A DNA stretch of 10,835 nucleotides from Clostridiaceae bacterium (GCA_904501895.1 CAJGCX010000056.1:1-10835); one strand, 5' to 3'; counted from the first letter of the stretch, positions 1 through 7,387 are shown. A program made the numbers and translations. The notes: a model not told the origin generated them from the letters alone.

Positions 1-216
1 ATCGGTAGAAAGCAGAAGAAACGTGATTTCAGAAAGCTCTGGATTACAAGAATTTCAGCTGCTTGCAAGATGAATGGTATGAACTACTCAACATTCATCA
101 ACGGTCTTAAGAAGGCTGGTATTGACCTTAACAGAAAGATGCTTTCAGAGATTGCTATTGCTGACCCTGCAGCATTCACAGCACTCACAGAAAAAGCAAA
201 AGAAGCTCTTAAATAA
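1..216 (+). CDS. rplT: 50S ribosomal protein L20, C-terminal part (5' end outside window)
   Basis: The reading frame is open from the first base and ends at TAA 214-216, giving 71 residues of a protein that is normally about 118 long; roughly the first 46 residues lie outside the window. The visible part matches L20 closely: a basic start (IGRKQKKRDFRKLWITRI), then NGMNYSTFINGLKKAGIDLNRK, and the end ADPAAFTALTEKAKEAL. L20 binds 23S rRNA early in assembly of the large subunit, and in Bacillus and E. coli relatives it also represses its own infC-rpmI-rplT operon through a leader that would lie upstream of this window. It is followed by a hairpin and T-tract, as expected for the end of that operon. 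Identification is very secure. Confidence 0.97.
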   Translation: MGRKQKKRDFRKLWITRISAACKMNGMNYSTFINGLKKAGIDLNRKMLSEIAIADPAAFTALTEKAKEALK

Positions 217-222
217 TTAATT

Positions 223-263
223 AACCACGCACGAGTTAAGCCTCGCGCGTGGTTTTCCGTTTT
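223..263 (+). terminator. Hairpin with T-tracts after rplT: intrinsic terminator or attenuator
   Basis: Bases 223-235 pair with 242-254 around a 6-base loop: 13 positions with a single A-C mismatch (231/246) and a GC-rich core. The descending arm runs into TTTT at 253-256, then CCG, then TTTT at 260-263. The interrupted T-tract is weaker than in an ideal terminator, so partial read-through is plausible. The next gene starts only 7 bases beyond the last T. Confidence 0.8.
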
Positions 264-270
264 ATAAATT

Positions 271-1053
271 ATGTTTGATGTTGTAATAAATGCTAAAAAT
301 AACCCGAAAATTAAAGAGGTAAAATCACTCCTTACTTCATCTAAGGACAGAAAAAACAGCGGACTTTTCGTAGTGGAAGGTGTCCGTTTGTGTCATGATG
401 CCCTTTTGAGTGGTTGTGAAATTCAAAGCGTTTTTTGTACTGAAAACTGTGCTGAAAAATATGGCGAAGAAATCGCATCGTTACGAGATGGCTGTAAGTC
501 ATTTTATACTGTAAGCAATGATGTACTGAAGGCTATAAGCGACACTGTAACTCCGCAGGGAATTGTGTGTACTGTCAGAATGAAGCAGAATAGTTTTGAG
601 TATGAAAAGGGTAAGAAATATATTGCTCTTGATACCATTCAGAATCCTGATAATTTAGGTGCGATTTCTCGTACTGCTGAGGCATTGGGACTTGATGGAA
701 TGGTAATTTTCGGTGGTTGTGATATTTATAATCCAAAGGCTTTGAGAGCATCAATGGGTGCTCTTTTCAGACTTCCTGTATATATTTGTCAGGATTTGGA
801 AGATGAAGTTGAAAAATGCAAGGCTTTAGGAATTGATGTGTTTGCAACTGTACCTGACAGAGATGCAAAAAATGTAATTTCCGTTGATTTTTCAAAGGGT
901 GCTATGTGCATAATCGGTAACGAGGGCAACGGCGTTTCAAAGGAAATTATTGAGAAATCAAGTGACAGAATTACAATCAAAATGGATGGCAGAGCAGAGT
1001 CTCTGAACGCTAATGCTGCTGCGTCGATTATTATGTGGGAAATGACAAGATGA
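271..1053 (+). CDS. TrmH/SpoU-family RNA 2'-O-ribose methyltransferase
   Basis: This 260-residue protein is a SPOUT-class enzyme that would transfer a methyl group from S-adenosylmethionine to a ribose 2'-OH in rRNA or tRNA. Residues about 29-101 resemble the L30e-like substrate-binding domain (GLFVVEGVRL). The trefoil-knot catalytic domain follows with all three family motifs: QNPDNLGAISRTA at 124-136 (with the conserved Asn and Arg), IIGNEGNGVS at 214-223, and ESLNANAAASI at 243-253. The ATG at 271 is the first start after an in-frame stop at 265-267, and the N-terminus (INAKNNPKIKEVKSL) is typical of the family. No Shine-Dalgarno sequence is visible before it. The last codons overlap dprA. 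A gene of this family near ribosomal protein genes fits rRNA modification, but the target nucleotide cannot be read from the sequence, so I give no symbol. Confidence 0.93.
   Translation: MFDVVINAKNNPKIKEVKSLLTSSKDRKNSGLFVVEGVRLCHDALLSGCEIQSVFCTENCAEKYGEEIASLRDGCKSFYTVSNDVLKAISDTVTPQGIVCTVRMKQNSFEYEKGKKYIALDTIQNPDNLGAISRTAEALGLDGMVIFGGCDIYNPKALRASMGALFRLPVYICQDLEDEVEKCKALGIDVFATVPDRDAKNVISVDFSKGAMCIIGNEGNGVSKEIIEKSSDRITIKMDGRAESLNANAAASIIMWEMTR
1037..1040 (+). promoter_or_regulatory. Ribosome binding site deciding the dprA start
   Basis: GGGA at 1037-1040 lies 9 bases before ATG 1050 and supports that codon as the dprA start. The in-frame GTG at 1035 has no purine-rich site before it. Confidence 0.5.
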
Positions 1054-2264
1054 ATTATGATGTGTATTGGATTTGGATGTCCTGCGGTTTAGGTGCAGGT
1101 ACACCTTGTCTTGACTTAATTTCATATTATGAGTGGAATCCCTACGAAATATATGCCACAAGCCATAACGAGCTTTTTAAACTCGATATTCTGACAAAGC
1201 GTCAGGTGGAAAAGCTTAAAAGCTTTCCTATTGAGGAAGCGCAGAAAATGTATGATACAGCGCTGAATAACGGATGGAAGGTTGTTACACCTTCAAGTGA
1301 ATACTATCCGTTACAGCTGTTAACAATACAGAATCTGCCTTTGGTTTTATATGTGGAGGGGGATGAAACCATCCTTACAAATGAGCTTATGATTTCGATT
1401 GTAGGTGCAAGAAAGGCGTCGGATTACGGTAACGGAGTAGCAAGAGCCTTGTCGTCTGCTATGTCAAGCGTTGGATTTACAGTTGTTTCAGGTGGAGCGC
1501 TTGGAATTGACAGCTCAGCACATAAGGGTGCACTTGATGAAAATGGTGCAACAATCTGTGTGTTAGGCTGTGGTCTTGGCACAAAATATCTTATGGAAAA
1601 TAAACCATTAAGGGATAAAATCATAAGTAATGGCGCTATTATTACGGAATTTCCTCCATATTATCCTGCAAGTCGTATGACCTTTCCTTTGCGAAATCGC
1701 ATTATTTCAGGAATGAGTCTTGGAACAATAGTTGTTGAAGCAGGTGAACGAAGTGGTTCACTTATAACAGCAAGACTTGCACTTGAACAGGGAAGAGATG
1801 TTTTTGCTGTTCCCGGAGATTTGGTAAGCTCGTCATTTCTGGGCACAAATAATCTTATAAGATATGGTGCAATTCCCGTTTTCTCACCAAATGATATTCT
1901 TGAAACATATCGTTCGAGATATTATGATAAATTAGATAACAAAAACCGATTTTGTGACGATGAGGTTCTTCAAAGAACACAAAAGTATCTCACAAATGAG
2001 GAAACAATTATTGCTGAACAGAAAGCAGAACAGCCAAAGCCTGAACTCCGGGAAGAAAAGGTTAAAAAAGAGGCGCCTGCTTATCTGACAGAAAATGCAA
2101 GAAGGATTTATGACTTTTTAGGTATAGAGCCTGTTCACATTGACGAAATAATCAGTGCTTGCGGGTTAACTACTGAAAAGACACTTTCTGCAATAACAGA
2201 ACTTGAAATTTATGGTCTTGTCACTCAACACAGTGGCAGACGATACACAATAAATACAGATTAA
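1050..2264 (+). CDS. dprA: DNA processing protein DprA (Smf)
   Basis: DprA binds incoming single-stranded DNA in the cytoplasm and loads RecA on it during transformation; it is also widespread in bacteria not known to be competent. The 404 residues show a divergent helical N-terminus (YWIWMSCGLG), then the Rossmann-like DNA-binding core: SIVGARKAS about 116-124, SGGALGID 147-154 (Leu where Arg or Lys is common), FPLRNRIISG 212-221, GSLIT 236-240 and a PGD at 255-257 followed by GTNNLIRYG. A charged linker (about 290-344) leads to a C-terminal winged-helix domain (about 345-404, HIDEIISACGLTTEKTLSAITELEIYGLV). I start at ATG 1050 rather than the in-frame GTG 1035, because ATG makes an ATGA overlap with the upstream stop and has GGGA nearby. 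Its place just before topA is common in Firmicutes. Confidence 0.95.
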   Translation: MNYDVYWIWMSCGLGAGTPCLDLISYYEWNPYEIYATSHNELFKLDILTKRQVEKLKSFPIEEAQKMYDTALNNGWKVVTPSSEYYPLQLLTIQNLPLVLYVEGDETILTNELMISIVGARKASDYGNGVARALSSAMSSVGFTVVSGGALGIDSSAHKGALDENGATICVLGCGLGTKYLMENKPLRDKIISNGAIITEFPPYYPASRMTFPLRNRIISGMSLGTIVVEAGERSGSLITARLALEQGRDVFAVPGDLVSSSFLGTNNLIRYGAIPVFSPNDILETYRSRYYDKLDNKNRFCDDEVLQRTQKYLTNEETIIAEQKAEQPKPELREEKVKKEAPAYLTENARRIYDFLGIEPVHIDEIISACGLTTEKTLSAITELEIYGLVTQHSGRRYTINTD

Positions 2265-2269
2265 TTTTT

Positions 2270-2275
2270 AGGAAG
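2270..2275 (+). promoter_or_regulatory. Ribosome binding site of topA
   Basis: AGGAAG stands 7 bases before ATG 2283. It is one of the clearest Shine-Dalgarno sequences in the window, at the only non-overlapping junction in the gene run. Confidence 0.75.
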
Positions 2276-2282
2276 ATGATAT

Positions 2283-4406
2283 ATGTCAAAACTCGTAATT
2301 GTTGAGTCGCCTTCAAAGGCGAAAAGTATACAGAAATATTTGGGTAAGGATTACACGGTTGTTTCTTCAAAGGGTCATATCCGTGATTTGCCTGCTGCAA
2401 AATTAAGCGTTGATGTAAAGAACGATTTTGCACCTAAATATGCTGTAATCAAAGGTAAAGAAAAACTTGTAAAGGAGCTTAAGGAGCTCGCCGATAATTC
2501 CGAAGCAGTTATTCTCGCAGCCGACCCGGACCGTGAAGGAGAGGCTATTTCATGGCACCTTGCAACACTTCTTGACCTTGATATGAACGAAAATAATCGT
2601 GTTAAATTCAACGAAATCAATAAAAACAGTGTTGTAAAGGGTATTGAACACCCTGAAAAAATCGACTTGGATTTGGTAAATGCACAGCAGGCTCGTCGTA
2701 TTCTCGACAGACTTGTGGGTTACACACTCAGTCCATTCATTTCACAGAAAATCCGTCGTGGTCTTTCAGCAGGTCGTGTGCAGTCTGTTGCAGTAAGACT
2801 TGTTGTTGACCGTGAAAATGAAATCAGAGCATTTAATCCTGAGGAGTATTGGACTCTTGATGCAAAAATGCTTGCTCCATCATCAAAAAAGGCTTTCAAG
2901 GCACAGTTTACAGGTGATGAAACAGGTAAGGTGAAGATTACAAATAAGGAACAGAGCGATATGTATTTAGCACGTCTTGAGGGTGCTGAATATACTGCAA
3001 CATCAGTTAAAAAGGGCGTTCGTCGTCGTCAGCCTGCTCCTCCGTTTACAACATCTACTTTACAGCAGGAAGCATCACGTAAGCTTAATTTCCAGGCAAG
3101 AAAGACTATGAAGATTGCTCAGGAATTGTACGAAGGTATTGAGGTTGCAGGATTTGGCTCAGTGGGTCTTATCACTTATATGAGAACTGACTCTCTTCGT
3201 ATTTCAGAGGAATCAAGAGCTAATGCAAACGAATATATTTTAAACACTTACGGTAAGGATTATCTTCCTGAAAAGCCAAGATATTTCAAGACAAAGGCTA
3301 ACGCTCAGGATGGTCATGAGGCAATCCGTCCTACAATGATGGCAATTACTCCTGAAGTGGCAAAATCAAGCCTTTCAAATGACCAGTACAAATTATATAC
3401 ACTCATCTGGAAGCGTTTCATTGCTTCACTTATGGCAAATTGTGTTCAGGATACTGTTAAGGCAGAAATCACAGGCGCAAATGAGCAGGATAAAGCAAAT
3501 GGTAAGTTTGTAACCTTCAGTGCAAGTGGTTATTCAGTCCGTTTTGACGGTTATACATGTCTTTATGAGTCAGGTACAGATGAGGATGAAGAGGACGAGG
3601 GTAAGCTTCCTAAAATCAACGAGGGTGACAGTATAAAGATGAAGGAGCTTGCAGGAAATCAGCACTTCACACAGCCACCTGCAAGATACACAGAAGCATC
3701 ACTTATCAAAGCACTTGAAGAAACAGGTGTTGGCCGTCCATCAACTTATGCATCAATCATTTCAACAATTACTCAAAGAGAATATGTTATTCGTGAACAG
3801 AAACAATTAAAGCCAACTGAATTGGGTGAGGCTATTACAACTCTTCTTAAGGATAAATTCTCAAAGATTGTAAATGTTAAGTTTACTGCTGGTATGGAAT
3901 CACAGCTTGATATGGTTGAAAGTGGCGAAACTGACTATATTAAGATGCTTCATGAATTCTATGATGAATTTATCGCAACTGTTGATAAAGCTAAGGCAGA
4001 AATGCAGGGGCAGAAGATTAAGCTTAAGGAAGATGAAACTGACGAAATCTGCGAAAAATGTGGAAGAAATATGGTTATCAAGTCAGGTAGATTTGGTAAA
4101 TTCCTTGCTTGTCCTGGATACCCTGAATGTAAAAATACAAAGCCATTGGTAGTTGAAACAAAGGCAACTTGTCCTGTTTGTGGTGGTAAGGTTATTGAGA
4201 AAAAGTCAAAGAGAGGTTTTGCTTTCTTTGGTTGTGGAAATTATCCTGAATGTAACTTTATGACATGGGATAAGCCTACTGATGACCTTTGTCCACAGTG
4301 TGGAAAGTCACTTTTCAAGAGAAAAGGTGGAGTTATCGCTTGTCTTAACGAGGGCTGTGGCTTTGAAAAGAAAGCAGAGCGTAAGAGAAAGGCAAAGGAA
4401 GAATGA
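2283..4406 (+). CDS. topA: DNA topoisomerase I (type IA)
   Basis: This enzyme relaxes negative supercoils by cutting one strand through a 5'-phosphotyrosine. The 707 residues are full length for a Firmicutes TopA. The N-terminal TOPRIM domain has VIVESPSKAK with catalytic Glu8 and the metal-binding DPDRE at 81-85. The active-site tyrosine is Y299 in ITYMRTDS, and HEAIRPT (345-351) and TGVGRPSTYA (481-490) are further family motifs. An acidic stretch at 433-439 (DEDEEDE) looks like a flexible surface loop. The C-terminus carries three four-cysteine zinc ribbons: C590/C593/C610/C616, C630/C633/C651/C657 and C670/C673/C687/C692, followed by a basic tail suited to binding DNA. The gene lies 18 bases after dprA and its TGA overlaps the trmFO ATG, so the two are probably translationally coupled. 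Nothing is missing or broken. Confidence 0.98.
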   Translation: MSKLVIVESPSKAKSIQKYLGKDYTVVSSKGHIRDLPAAKLSVDVKNDFAPKYAVIKGKEKLVKELKELADNSEAVILAADPDREGEAISWHLATLLDLDMNENNRVKFNEINKNSVVKGIEHPEKIDLDLVNAQQARRILDRLVGYTLSPFISQKIRRGLSAGRVQSVAVRLVVDRENEIRAFNPEEYWTLDAKMLAPSSKKAFKAQFTGDETGKVKITNKEQSDMYLARLEGAEYTATSVKKGVRRRQPAPPFTTSTLQQEASRKLNFQARKTMKIAQELYEGIEVAGFGSVGLITYMRTDSLRISEESRANANEYILNTYGKDYLPEKPRYFKTKANAQDGHEAIRPTMMAITPEVAKSSLSNDQYKLYTLIWKRFIASLMANCVQDTVKAEITGANEQDKANGKFVTFSASGYSVRFDGYTCLYESGTDEDEEDEGKLPKINEGDSIKMKELAGNQHFTQPPARYTEASLIKALEETGVGRPSTYASIISTITQREYVIREQKQLKPTELGEAITTLLKDKFSKIVNVKFTAGMESQLDMVESGETDYIKMLHEFYDEFIATVDKAKAEMQGQKIKLKEDETDEICEKCGRNMVIKSGRFGKFLACPGYPECKNTKPLVVETKATCPVCGGKVIEKKSKRGFAFFGCGNYPECNFMTWDKPTDDLCPQCGKSLFKRKGGVIACLNEGCGFEKKAERKRKAKEE

Positions 4407-5731
4407 AAGTAGCAGTAATTGGTGGAGGCCTTGCAGGTGTTGAGTGTGCAAGGGCACTTTCACGAAATGATATAAAGGTTGATTTGTATGAAATGAAGCC
4501 TTTAAAGAAGTCTCCTGCACATAAGTTAGACACCTTTGCAGAGCTTGTTTGCTCAAATTCATTAAAGGCAGAAAGACTAAATTCTGCAGCAGGACTTTTA
4601 AAGCACGAGATGGCGTATTTAGGCTCAATTTGTGTTGAAACTGCTTATGAATGTAAGGTTGAAGCAGGTGGTGCACTTGCAGTTGACCGTCTCTTATTCT
4701 CACAAATTATTACTGAAAAAATCAGAAATGATAAAAATATAAATGTTATTGAAAAGGAAGTTGTGGATTTACCTGAAGGATATGATGGTGTTGTAATTTG
4801 TGCGGGGCCATTGGCAAGTGACGCTCTTTCAGAAACTATCCGTCAGATGTGTGGCAACGGACTTTCCTTTTACGATGCGGCAGCGCCTATTGTTAGTGCT
4901 GACAGTATTGATATGGAATGTGCATTCACTCAGTCACGATATGACCGTGGTGGTGAGGCTGACTATATTAATTGTCCTATGAATAAGGCAGAATACGAAG
5001 AATTTTACGAGGCAATCATAAATGCCGAGAGTGCTGAGGTACATTCTTTCGATAAACGAAAGGATGTTTATGAGGGATGTATGCCTATTGAGGTTTTAGC
5101 ATCACGTGGCAAGGACACTATGAGATATGGTCCGCTTAAGCCTGTTGGTCTTACCGACCCACGTACAGGTCACAGACCTTGGGCTAATCTTCAGCTTCGT
5201 AAGGAAAATAAAGACGGTACAATGTACAATCTTGTAGGATTTCAGACAAACCTTAAATTCGGTGAGCAGAAACGAGTTTTCAGTATGTTTCCGGCGTTAA
5301 AAAATGCTGAATTTCTTCGTTATGGTGTTATGCACAGAAATACATTTATCGATTCTCCACGACTTTTAAACGGTGACTTCAGCTTGCGCAGTAATCCACT
5401 CGTTTTCTTTGGTGGACAGATTACAGGTGTTGAGGGCTATATGGAATCTGCTGCAAGTGGTCTTATGGCAGGAATTAACCTTTCACGCCGTCTTAAGGGT
5501 GAAGAGACTGTTGTTTTGCCACAGGATACTATGATTGGTGCATTGAGCAGATACATAAGTGATGAATCTGTTAAGAATTTTCAGCCAATGGGTGCTAATT
5601 TCGGTGTTTTACCACCACTTCCTGACAAAATTCGTGATAAGCAGGAAAGATATATGCAACTAGCAAACAGAGGTATGAATTCTCTAAAGGAATTTGCAAA
5701 AAATAATAATTTAGGTGAACAAAATGACTGA
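4403..5731 (+). CDS. trmFO: Methylenetetrahydrofolate-tRNA (uracil-5-)-methyltransferase TrmFO (Gid)
   Basis: TrmFO makes ribothymidine (m5U) at position 54 of the tRNA T-loop, using methylenetetrahydrofolate as carbon source and reduced FAD. The 442-residue protein begins with the FAD-binding motif VIGGGLAG (5-12). It keeps both functional cysteines described for the Bacillus enzyme: one in AELVCSNSL (C50 here) and C226 in GCMPIEVLASRG. Other hallmarks are PAHKLDTFAE, GGALAVDR (89-96), GPLKPVGLTDPRTG and the C-terminal FAD-site segment FFGGQITGVEGYMESAASGL (336-354). The ATG forms an ATGA overlap with the end of topA; the purine-rich AAAGGAAG just before it is close to the start, so coupling to topA translation is likely. 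The dprA-topA-trmFO order is widely seen in Firmicutes. The 3' end overlaps rnc by 8 bases. Confidence 0.97.
   Translation: MKVAVIGGGLAGVECARALSRNDIKVDLYEMKPLKKSPAHKLDTFAELVCSNSLKAERLNSAAGLLKHEMAYLGSICVETAYECKVEAGGALAVDRLLFSQIITEKIRNDKNINVIEKEVVDLPEGYDGVVICAGPLASDALSETIRQMCGNGLSFYDAAAPIVSADSIDMECAFTQSRYDRGGEADYINCPMNKAEYEEFYEAIINAESAEVHSFDKRKDVYEGCMPIEVLASRGKDTMRYGPLKPVGLTDPRTGHRPWANLQLRKENKDGTMYNLVGFQTNLKFGEQKRVFSMFPALKNAEFLRYGVMHRNTFIDSPRLLNGDFSLRSNPLVFFGGQITGVEGYMESAASGLMAGINLSRRLKGEETVVLPQDTMIGALSRYISDESVKNFQPMGANFGVLPPLPDKIRDKQERYMQLANRGMNSLKEFAKNNNLGEQND
5713..5718 (+). promoter_or_regulatory. Ribosome binding site deciding the rnc start
   Basis: AGGTGA sits 5 bases before ATG 5724. 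The alternative in-frame GTG at 5715 lies inside this Shine-Dalgarno sequence, which argues for ATG as the start. Confidence 0.7.
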
Positions 5732-6389
5732 TTTTGAAAATAAAATCGGATATGAATTTAAAGATAAAAATTTGCTTCAACGAGCATTGACTCATTCGTC
5801 TTATGCCAATGAAAAGGGTACAGGACTTGATAATGAGCGTCTTGAATTTTTAGGTGACTCAGTTTTAGGCTTTATTACTGCAGAATACCTTTTTGAGCAT
5901 TACAAAAACAAAAAAGAGGGTGAGCTCACAAAAAAACGTGCTTATGCAGTTTGTGAAAAGACTCTTTTTGAGTATGCTGAAAAAATTCAGCTTGGTGATA
6001 TGATTTTGCTTGGAAAAGGTGAGGAGCACACAGGTGGCAGACATCGTCCGTCAGTTGTGTCAGATGCTTTTGAGGCTGTAATTGCTGCAATTTACCTTGA
6101 CGGTGGCATTGAGGAAGCAAAGAAATTTGTGCTTCCGTTTATTGAAATTTCATCTGAGGAAAAACCTGTTTTCAAGGATTATAAGAGCACACTGCAAGAG
6201 GTTTTACAGCAGAATCCTACTGAAAAATTTGAGTATATAGTTGTTGGTGAAAGTGGTCCTGACCACAACAAGGAATTTATTGTTGAAATTCATATGAACA
6301 GTAATGTAATCGGCAGAGGTGCCGGTAGTAGCAAGAAAAAAGCTGAACAGGAAGCAGCAAAATCTGCCTTGGAGTTAATGGGATTATGA
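5724..6389 (+). CDS. rnc: Ribonuclease III
   Basis: RNase III is a homodimeric, Mg2+-dependent endonuclease that cuts double-stranded RNA, releasing rRNA precursors from the primary transcript and processing some mRNAs. From ATG 5724 it has 221 residues, normal for bacterial enzymes. The catalytic domain contains the signature NERLEFLGDSVL (37-48). The acidic residues E38, E41, D45, D114 and E117 fall at the same numbers as in the E. coli enzyme. The double-stranded-RNA-binding domain spans about 152-221, with the basic GSSKKKAEQEAAKSAL (201-216) on its last helix. It overlaps trmFO by 8 bases and forms an ATGA overlap with the following gene. In Bacillus rnc follows acpA; here it follows trmFO. 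A gene of this size with every catalytic residue should be active. Confidence 0.97.
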   Translation: MTDFENKIGYEFKDKNLLQRALTHSSYANEKGTGLDNERLEFLGDSVLGFITAEYLFEHYKNKKEGELTKKRAYAVCEKTLFEYAEKIQLGDMILLGKGEEHTGGRHRPSVVSDAFEAVIAAIYLDGGIEEAKKFVLPFIEISSEEKPVFKDYKSTLQEVLQQNPTEKFEYIVVGESGPDHNKEFIVEIHMNSNVIGRGAGSSKKKAEQEAAKSALELMGL

Positions 6390-7387
6390 GCCACTCAAAT
6401 ATAAGTATTTTTGTTCCACATAAGGGTTGTCCTAATGATTGCAGCTTCTGTAATCAAAGGACAATCAGCGGACAAACTATACCTGCTACTCCCGAAGATG
6501 TGAAGAGTGCAGTGAGCACAGCAATTGAATATAATGTTAATCCGAAAAATACAGAAATTGCATTTTTTGGTGGTAGTTTTACGGCGATTGAAAGGGAATA
6601 TATGTGTTCTCTTTTAACCGCCGCAAAGTGTTTTTTGGATAGTCATAATTTTCGTGGAATCCGTGTGTCAACAAGGCCTGATTGCATTGATGAAGAGATA
6701 CTCCAGACGCTGAAAAGCTATGGTGTAACTGCTATTGAATTAGGTGCACAGAGTATGGATGATGAGGTACTTTTAGCTAACAGACGAGGTCACACTGCAG
6801 AGGATGTAAGACGTGCATCAGCACTCATAAAGGAATATGGCTTTGAATTAGGACTTCAGATGATGACAGGACTTTATAAAAGCGATTTCGGGAAAGATTT
6901 ATATACTGCAGAGGAAATCGTAAAATTAAAGCCTGACACAGTGCGAATTTATCCTACAGTAGTGCTTAAAAATACTCATTTAGCCTATTTACAGGAAATA
7001 GGTGAATACAAATCACCAACAGCAGAGGAGTCTGCACCGTTTTGTGCAAAGCTTTTGCAGTTGTTTGAAAGCAATAATATAAAAGTCATAAAATTAGGAC
7101 TTCACAGTAGTGAAACAGTTGAGGGTGATATGGTTGGTGGTGCTTATCATCCTGCCTTCCGTGAGCTTTGTGAAGGGCACATTTACCTCGAAAAAATTCT
7201 CGAAAAATTAGAGGGAAAAGACAAAAATTGTGAATATACGGTTTTTGTCAACGAAAAAGCCTTAAGTAAGGCGAAAGGACAACAGAAAAGAAACGAAAAA
7301 GCATTGAAAAATCAAGGATTTTATTGTATAATAAAGGGTAAAGAAAATTTAGAAGAATTTGAAGTTAAGGTTGTAGAAAATAAATGA
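6386..7387 (+). CDS. Stand-alone radical SAM protein related to the Elp3 radical SAM domain
   Basis: The 333-residue protein belongs to the radical SAM superfamily. Near the N-terminus, PHKGCPNDCSFCNQ holds the C-x3-C-x2-C cluster (C15, C19, C22) for a [4Fe-4S] centre that cleaves S-adenosylmethionine. FFGGSFTA (60-67) is the SAM-contacting Gly motif. The barrel continues with RVSTRPDCID, AIELGAQSMDDEVL and LGLQMMTGL. The region ARRGHTAEDV-like at 131-141 and YPTVVLKNTHL resemble the Elp3 (COG1243) branch. Unlike Elp3 there is no C-terminal acetyltransferase domain; after about residue 235 comes a shorter charged tail. Function is unknown; an RNA modification role would fit its neighbours rnc and trmFO, but that is inference. 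It starts in an ATGA overlap with rnc and ends in one with smc. The DNA of its 3' end also carries a promoter-like sequence. Confidence 0.85.
   Translation: MSHSNISIFVPHKGCPNDCSFCNQRTISGQTIPATPEDVKSAVSTAIEYNVNPKNTEIAFFGGSFTAIEREYMCSLLTAAKCFLDSHNFRGIRVSTRPDCIDEEILQTLKSYGVTAIELGAQSMDDEVLLANRRGHTAEDVRRASALIKEYGFELGLQMMTGLYKSDFGKDLYTAEEIVKLKPDTVRIYPTVVLKNTHLAYLQEIGEYKSPTAEESAPFCAKLLQLFESNNIKVIKLGLHSSETVEGDMVGGAYHPAFRELCEGHIYLEKILEKLEGKDKNCEYTVFVNEKALSKAKGQQKRNEKALKNQGFYCIIKGKENLEEFEVKVVENK
7304..7332 (+). promoter_or_regulatory. Candidate sigma-A promoter for smc inside the upstream gene
   Basis: TTGAAA (7304-7309) and a perfect TATAAT (7327-7332) are separated by exactly 17 bases, the optimum for the main vegetative sigma factor. 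Transcription would start near 7339, giving a leader of about 45 bases before the smc ATG at 7384. The surrounding DNA is AT-rich coding sequence, so a chance match cannot be excluded. Confidence 0.55.

Noticed and set aside
263..268. TATAAA just before the methyltransferase start, resembling a -10 box
   Set aside because: There is no -35 match 16-18 bases upstream, where the terminator stem lies, and the predicted start of transcription would fall inside the codons after ATG 271. It is probably just AT-rich sequence after the terminator.
1035..1037. GTG as the start of dprA
   Set aside because: It has no ribosome binding site and would lengthen the overlap; ATG 1050 gives the ATGA junction seen at other gene boundaries here.
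2218..2247. Possible promoter before topA: TTGTCA, 18-base spacer, GATACA
   Set aside because: The -10 element matches only three of six positions and the spacing is not optimal, so the support is too weak to annotate.
3579..3599. Acidic run DEDEEDE in topoisomerase I as a possible inserted domain
   Set aside because: It is only seven residues in a region likely to be a surface loop, and the flanking motifs are intact, so it is not a separate domain.
4308..4703. 131-residue open frame on the minus strand across the topA/trmFO junction
   Set aside because: It is antisense to two strongly conserved genes, its translation is low-complexity and rich in Leu, His and Gln, and no family is recognisable. 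It is a coding shadow, as are the other minus-strand frames inside smc and dprA.
5715..5717. GTG as the start of rnc
   Set aside because: It lies inside the AGGTGA Shine-Dalgarno sequence that serves ATG 5724.
5930..5936. Run of seven A in rnc, in the phase of an A_AAA_AAA slippery site
   Set aside because: A -1 shift would soon reach a stop and destroy the RNase III fold, no stimulatory hairpin is obvious, and such runs are expected in AT-rich Lys codons.
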